Source of the DNA: an uncultured Clostridia bacterium
GTDB lineage: Bacteria > Bacillota > Clostridia > Oscillospirales > Acutalibacteraceae
Direction: 5' to 3'
DNA: 9,733 nucleotides
Assembly: GCA_945221685.1 (NCBI GenBank)
Contig: CALYNN010000048.1
Location: 1-9,733, forward strand
Shown here piece by piece: positions 5,924-9,733 of the stretch (position 1 is its first letter; every line of letters starts with the position of its first letter). The notes beneath the pieces are model-generated. The model was not told the DNA's origin. It saw nothing but the letters and a program-made list of their open reading frames with translations, and did no database searches. Position numbers and translations under genes: made by a program.

Positions 5924-5952
5924 GCACCTGAAAACAGGTGCATTATTTTTTT
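5919..5952 (+). terminator. Rho-independent terminator after the small membrane protein gene
   Basis: ATAATGCACCTG (5919-5930) and CAGGTGCATTAT (5935-5946) form a perfect 12-bp stem with an AAAA tetraloop, followed by T's up to 5952. It is a strong plus-strand terminator separating the small gene from the GH127 gene. Confidence 0.9.
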
Positions 5953-5969
5953 AATATCGGAGTGTATAT

Positions 5970-7907
5970 ATGGATAGCATAAAATTATCGCATCATCTGA
6001 AATCAAACAAGGTTAAAATAGACGACGGCTTTTGGAACAAAATCATAAGCCTTGTTCAAAGGGAGGTAATCCCCTATCAGTATAAAGCACTTTGCGACAA
6101 GGTTGAGGGTGCAGAAAAAAGCCACAGTATTGAGAATTTTATTAAAGCGGCAAAAATTAAATCTGTTATTGAAGCAGGCGGGCAGGTACCTGTATATCCT
6201 GTTGATAAATGGTTTTATGATGAACAAAACAGCGACAGTAATGCCTTTAAGGGTTGGGTTTTTCAGGACTCCGATGTATATAAATGGCTTGAAGCAGTGG
6301 GCTATTCTTTAAGTATAAAGCAAAACGACAACCTGAAAAAGAAGGCAGATGAAATAATTGAAGCAGTATGTTCGGCTCAGCTTGAAAACGGCTACCTTGA
6401 TACTCTCTACATTATTAATGACCGCAGTAAAATATTTACAAACCTTAAGGATTTTCACGAGCTATACTGCTTCGGTCATTTGGCAGAGGCGGCTGTTGCG
6501 TATTACAACGGAACAGGAGAAAAAAGGCTTCTTGAAGCAGCCTGCAAATTTGCGGATTTAATATGTGAAACCTTTAATGAAAGCAATTTAAAAGGCTACC
6601 CGGGTCACGAAATTGCAGAGCTTGCATTAATTAAGCTTTACAGAGAAACAGGAAAAAAGCAATATCTTGACACGGCTGAATTTTTTATTACTCAACGGGG
6701 CAAAGCGCCTTATTACTACGACATTGAAACCGGAAGAAGCACCGACGGAAGGGACTACATTTACAATCAGGCGCACAAGGAGCCGCGACTGCAGGACGAA
6801 GCGGTAGGTCATGCAGTCAGGGGTGTTTATCTATACACGGGAATGGCAGAGCTTGCAGGCGAAATCAATAATGACGAATTACTTTCCGCCTGCAAAAAAA
6901 TATGGAATAATATTGTTACCAAAAAGCTTTATATTACCGGTGGTATCGGTTCAACCGCCGACGGTGAAGCATTTAGCTTTGATTACGATTTGCCTAATGA
7001 TTTGGCGTACTGTGAAACCTGTGCTTCTGTCGGATTAATATTTTTTGCAAGGAGCATGAATGAGCTTGACAGCAATTCGGTTTATGCAGATATTGCCGAA
7101 AAAGCGCTTTACAACTGCGTTCTTGCCGGCATGGCAGAGGACGGGAAATCCTTTTTCTATGTAAATCCTCTGGAGGTTTTGCCCGAAGCGTCACGCAGGG
7201 ATTCTCGAAAAAAGCATGTTAAGCCTGTCAGACAAAAATGGTTTTCCTGTGCCTGCTGTCCCCCTAATCTTGCAAGGCTGATTTGCTCATTAAGTGAATA
7301 TATTTATACCGAAAATGACAATACTGTTTTTATAAACCAGCTTATCGGAAATTACGCTGAAGCCGATAAATGCAGTTTGCATTTAAAATCCGATTATACA
7401 AAAAGCGGTCATATAGATATCGAGATAACAAATATTAAAACGGACAAGCTGAAAATAGCCGTAAGAATGCCTAACTACTGTGAAAACGCAAAAGCAAATA
7501 TGTGCTATTCTTATGCTGACGGGTATATGTATTTTGATATTACCGAGGAATGTATAATTACGGTTGATTTTGAAATAAAGCCGCAGATCATAAAATGTTC
7601 AAACAGGGTTCGCGAAAACTGCGGAAAGGTTGCAGTTACGCGAGGACCGTTTGTATATGCGCTTGAGGAAGTCGATAACGGCAGTAATCTTCAAATGCTG
7701 ACATTAGACGCAGAAAAGCCTCTTATATATAACGAAGCTAACGGCACAATTACAGCATCCGGATATAGAGAAGCACCCGATGAGGAGCTATATAAAGCGT
7801 ATTCACCTGCTTCAAAAGAGAAAACGGACTTGACCTTTATTCCCTACTGCAAATGGGGAAACAGAGGGGAAAATGAAATGGAGGTCTATATAAGATTAGA
7901 GAAATGA
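5970..7907 (+). CDS. GH127 family glycoside hydrolase, predicted beta-L-arabinofuranosidase
   Basis: A 645-residue enzyme of glycoside hydrolase family 127 (formerly DUF1680), predicted to release beta-L-arabinofuranose from oligosaccharides or glycoconjugates of plant origin. Active-site residues can be aligned with Bifidobacterium HypBA1. The acid/base Glu322 corresponds to Glu333 (GEAF). The zinc ligands Glu338 and Cys340 correspond to Glu349 and Cys351 (YCETCAS). The nucleophile Cys417 and ligand Cys418 correspond to Cys429 and Cys430 (SCACCPPN). Spacings agree within one residue and total length is close to the 658 of HypBA1. An alpha/alpha barrel should cover most of the first two thirds, with beta domains after about residue 450. 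No signal peptide is present, so it acts in the cytoplasm on imported substrate. Exact specificity is uncertain because GH127 contains other activities. Start ATG 5970 has GGAGTG (5959-5964) upstream. Confidence 0.92.
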   Translation: MDSIKLSHHLKSNKVKIDDGFWNKIISLVQREVIPYQYKALCDKVEGAEKSHSIENFIKAAKIKSVIEAGGQVPVYPVDKWFYDEQNSDSNAFKGWVFQDSDVYKWLEAVGYSLSIKQNDNLKKKADEIIEAVCSAQLENGYLDTLYIINDRSKIFTNLKDFHELYCFGHLAEAAVAYYNGTGEKRLLEAACKFADLICETFNESNLKGYPGHEIAELALIKLYRETGKKQYLDTAEFFITQRGKAPYYYDIETGRSTDGRDYIYNQAHKEPRLQDEAVGHAVRGVYLYTGMAELAGEINNDELLSACKKIWNNIVTKKLYITGGIGSTADGEAFSFDYDLPNDLAYCETCASVGLIFFARSMNELDSNSVYADIAEKALYNCVLAGMAEDGKSFFYVNPLEVLPEASRRDSRKKHVKPVRQKWFSCACCPPNLARLICSLSEYIYTENDNTVFINQLIGNYAEADKCSLHLKSDYTKSGHIDIEITNIKTDKLKIAVRMPNYCENAKANMCYSYADGYMYFDITEECIITVDFEIKPQIIKCSNRVRENCGKVAVTRGPFVYALEEVDNGSNLQMLTLDAEKPLIYNEANGTITASGYREAPDEELYKAYSPASKEKTDLTFIPYCKWGNRGENEMEVYIRLEK

Positions 7908-9262
7908 AGGAATATAAGAATAAATATGACAAGCTTGCAAACGCACCTGTAAGAAGGCTGATTATTTCTCTTTCGGTGCCAACAATTATAACGATGCTTG
8001 TTTCCGCTGTTTACAATATGGCAGACAGCTACTTTGTCGGAAAAATTGACACAACATCTGTTGCTTCAATCGGAATAGTATTTTCGGTTATGACACTACT
8101 GCAAGCAGTGGGATTTTTCCTCGGTAACGGAAGCGGTATTCTTATAAGCACCTGTTTAGGTCAAAAGGAAAAGGACAAAGCGCAGATTTATGCTAACACG
8201 GCATTTTTTACTGCTTTAGCCGCAGGAGTAATTCTTGCAATAATCGGTCTCCTTTTCTCAACTCCCCTATCGTATATGCTGGGAGCAACGGAAACTGCCG
8301 CCGCGTCGGCTTCAAGCTATTTAAGAATAATTCTTTTAGGCTCACCGTTTATACTTGGCTCCTTTGTTCTAAACAATCAGCTTAGGTATCAGGGAAGCGC
8401 ATTATATTCAATGTTTGGAATATTAAGCGGAAGCCTGCTTAACATTGCACTTGACCCACTGTTTATTTTTAAATTCAATATGGGAGTCAGCGGCGCCGCA
8501 GCTGCAACAATAATAAGTCAGGTTATTGGATTTATTATTTTGATTTTCGGAACAACAAGAAGCGAAAATCTAAGAATTTCGATAAAAAAATTTAAGCCGA
8601 ATTTTAAAATATATTCGGATATATGCAAAAATGGTCTTCCCTCCTTGGCTCGTCAGGGAATACAGACAGCCGCAAACATTGCTTTAAACTTTGCCGCGTC
8701 ATCCTTTGGTGATGCCGCAATAGCAGGAATGAGCGTTTTTAACAGAGTAATGTTTGTAGGATTTGCAGTTGTAATAGGTATCGGTCAGGGCTTTCAGCCG
8801 GTGTGCAGCTTTAATGACGGGGCAAAAAAATATGACAGAGTTTATGAAGGCTATAAATTCATATGTATCGCAACTACTGTTTTTATTGCAGTGGCTTCGT
8901 TGGTTGATTTTATTTTTGCCGACCGTTTAATTTCAGTTTTCCGAGATGACCCTGAGGTAATAGAAATAGGCTCCAAGGCGCTTAAAATTCAGGCATTTGC
9001 TCTGCCTGTTGTAGGCTTTTGCACATCCTCCAATATGCTTCTTCAATCTCTCCAAATTTCCGGTAAGGCAACAATTCTTGCTCTTGCAAGACAAGGCATT
9101 TTTTATTTGCCGCTTATTTTGACAATTCCGAAAATATTCGGTATTAACGGACTTGTAAGCGTTCAGGCGGTTGCCGATATTCTTTCATTTATTCTAACTG
9201 TTTTTATTGTATCCCCCACGATAAAAAGCTTAAGCAAAGAAGTTAAAAAGAGCAAAAAATAA
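7904..9262 (+). CDS. MATE family transporter
   Basis: A 452-residue inner-membrane protein with about 12 hydrophobic segments. It has two MATE repeats (roughly residues 15-175 and 235-400), as in NorM/MepA multidrug and toxin extruders that use a Na+ or H+ gradient. The opening PVRRLIISLSVPTIITMLVS plus YNMADSYFVG, and GIGQGFQPVCSFNDGA in the second half, are typical for Firmicutes MATE proteins. Its ATG overlaps the GH127 stop in ATGA, with no strong ribosome site of its own, so translation is probably coupled to GH127. The substrate is unknown. Linkage to an intracellular arabinofuranosidase hints that it might move a glycoside, its aglycone or a plant-derived toxin, but this is inference only. 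A bidirectional terminator starts at its stop codon. Confidence 0.9.
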   Translation: MKEYKNKYDKLANAPVRRLIISLSVPTIITMLVSAVYNMADSYFVGKIDTTSVASIGIVFSVMTLLQAVGFFLGNGSGILISTCLGQKEKDKAQIYANTAFFTALAAGVILAIIGLLFSTPLSYMLGATETAAASASSYLRIILLGSPFILGSFVLNNQLRYQGSALYSMFGILSGSLLNIALDPLFIFKFNMGVSGAAAATIISQVIGFIILIFGTTRSENLRISIKKFKPNFKIYSDICKNGLPSLARQGIQTAANIALNFAASSFGDAAIAGMSVFNRVMFVGFAVVIGIGQGFQPVCSFNDGAKKYDRVYEGYKFICIATTVFIAVASLVDFIFADRLISVFRDDPEVIEIGSKALKIQAFALPVVGFCTSSNMLLQSLQISGKATILALARQGIFYLPLILTIPKIFGINGLVSVQAVADILSFILTVFIVSPTIKSLSKEVKKSKK

Positions 9263-9290
9263 AAACCGACATAGGTCGGTTTTTATTTTT
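9261..9290. terminator. Bidirectional terminator
   Basis: AAAAACCGAC (9261-9270) and GTCGGTTTTT (9275-9284) form a perfect 10-bp stem with loop ATAG. T-rich tracts follow on both strands: TTTTTATTTTT on plus, TTTTTATTTTTT on minus. It ends the GH127-MATE transcript and the converging minus-strand gene at 9309. Confidence 0.9.
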
Positions 9291-9308
9291 ATAGTTAATA
9301 TATTGGGA

Positions 9309-9722
9309 TTATTCAGCCTTCATTTCAAGAAGCTTTGCAGTGCCGTTATAAGCGGCAACTGAAACTGTAATTGAATCGTGAATAGCGGCTTCAATATCAT
9401 CCTCGGTTGCACCTAATTCCTTTGCATATGTAGAATTGATAAACAAATCATAGTCCATAATATCGGGAAGATGATACGGATCAATACCGGACTCTATACC
9501 CTTTTCGGCATATTCCTTAACAACTTTCTTCATACCCATCTTCATCATCCATGGAGCACAGCCTACAATCTTTCTGCCGGCCATTCCTCTTGCGTCATAA
9601 ACGATACCAAGGAACTTATCCCACTTCATATTATACATACCAATCGGAATAGCCTCAAAGCCCTTCTTATCGCTAAGAGCGGCACCGCAGATAACCTCAC
9701 CAACCTGACGGCAGGTAAGCAT
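9309..9722 (-). CDS. Conserved-looking protein of unknown family, at window edge
   Basis: I do not recognise this 137-residue protein. It appears cytoplasmic, with no hydrophobic segment long enough for a membrane helix, and mixes alpha and beta character. It has cysteines at positions 4, 12 and 55, the last in GCAPWMMKMGMKK, and a C-terminal stretch KELGATEDDIEAAIHDSITVSVAAYNGTAKLLE that looks helical. Start ATG 9722 is supported by GAGGT (9733-9729) at the very edge of the window, 6 nt upstream. No in-frame stop lies between the start and the edge, so a longer N-terminus cannot be excluded. Of 13 lysine codons, 12 are AAG, unlike the mixed AAA/AAG of its neighbours, which suggests strong expression or a different origin. 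It converges on the GH127-MATE unit and shares its terminator. Confidence 0.7.
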   Translation of the reverse strand: MLTCRQVGEVICGAALSDKKGFEAIPIGMYNMKWDKFLGIVYDARGMAGRKIVGCAPWMMKMGMKKVVKEYAEKGIESGIDPYHLPDIMDYDLFINSTYAKELGATEDDIEAAIHDSITVSVAAYNGTAKLLEMKAE

Positions 9723-9733
9723 TGCTGTACCTC

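Noticed and set aside
6103..7194. Several 60-75 codon frames on both strands inside the GH127 gene
   Set aside because: All lie within the GH127 frame, whose catalytic motifs are intact; none has a plausible ribosome site or protein signature.
1..9733. Mobile element, prophage, toxin-antitoxin, defence system or CRISPR array
   Set aside because: No transposase, integrase, long terminal inverted repeat, regularly spaced repeat or defence-related domain was seen on either strand.

Overview
The window reads as a low-GC Gram-positive genome of the Clostridia type, probably an anaerobic gut commensal related to Oscillospiraceae/Ruminococcaceae. This is inferred from AT-rich DNA, AGGAGG/AGGTGA-type ribosome binding sites, TTGAnn/TATAAT promoters, compact T-tailed terminators and the protein families present. 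No taxonomic marker gene lies in the window. There are nine protein-coding genes, no rRNA or tRNA gene, and no CRISPR array or insertion sequence.

Left part (1-2165, mostly minus strand). A strong terminator (53-84) ends a plus-strand gene lying outside the window. A GNAT acetyltransferase and an MFS permease follow as a minus-strand pair (2027 to 104). They have a plausible promoter (2105-2133), and a terminator-like hairpin sits in what would be their leader.

Centre (2166-5466). This is the most coherent block, a predicted vitamin B6 salvage locus. On the minus strand a pyridoxal/pyridoxamine kinase, an ECF transporter substrate-binding (S) subunit and a short TatD-associated radical SAM protein are tightly packed (an 11-nt overlap, then a 7-nt gap). 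Divergent from them is a MocR/PdxR-type regulator, a GntR DNA-binding domain joined to an aminotransferase-like domain. The 113-bp intergenic region holds two convincing promoters on opposite strands. Their -10 elements overlap in one 10-bp palindrome and their -35 elements are placed symmetrically, with inverted repeats over both promoters. The regulator carries Ala where MocR proteins have the PLP-binding Lys, so its sensing chemistry is an open question.

Right part (5467-9733). A small two-helix membrane protein of unknown function has its own promoter and terminator. It is followed by a cytoplasmic GH127 beta-L-arabinofuranosidase-family enzyme, whose active-site residues are recognisable, and a MATE-family transporter that overlaps it by 4 nt (ATGA). 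The promoter of the GH127-MATE pair appears to be built into the 5' arm of the preceding terminator. A bidirectional terminator (9261-9290) separates this pair from a minus-strand 137-residue protein at the window edge. I do not recognise its family, and its almost exclusive AAG lysine usage differs from its neighbours.

Nothing here is clearly an undescribed system. The best candidates for a second look are the Lys-less MocR with its symmetric bidirectional promoter, the radical SAM protein inside the B6 operon, and the GH127-MATE coupling.
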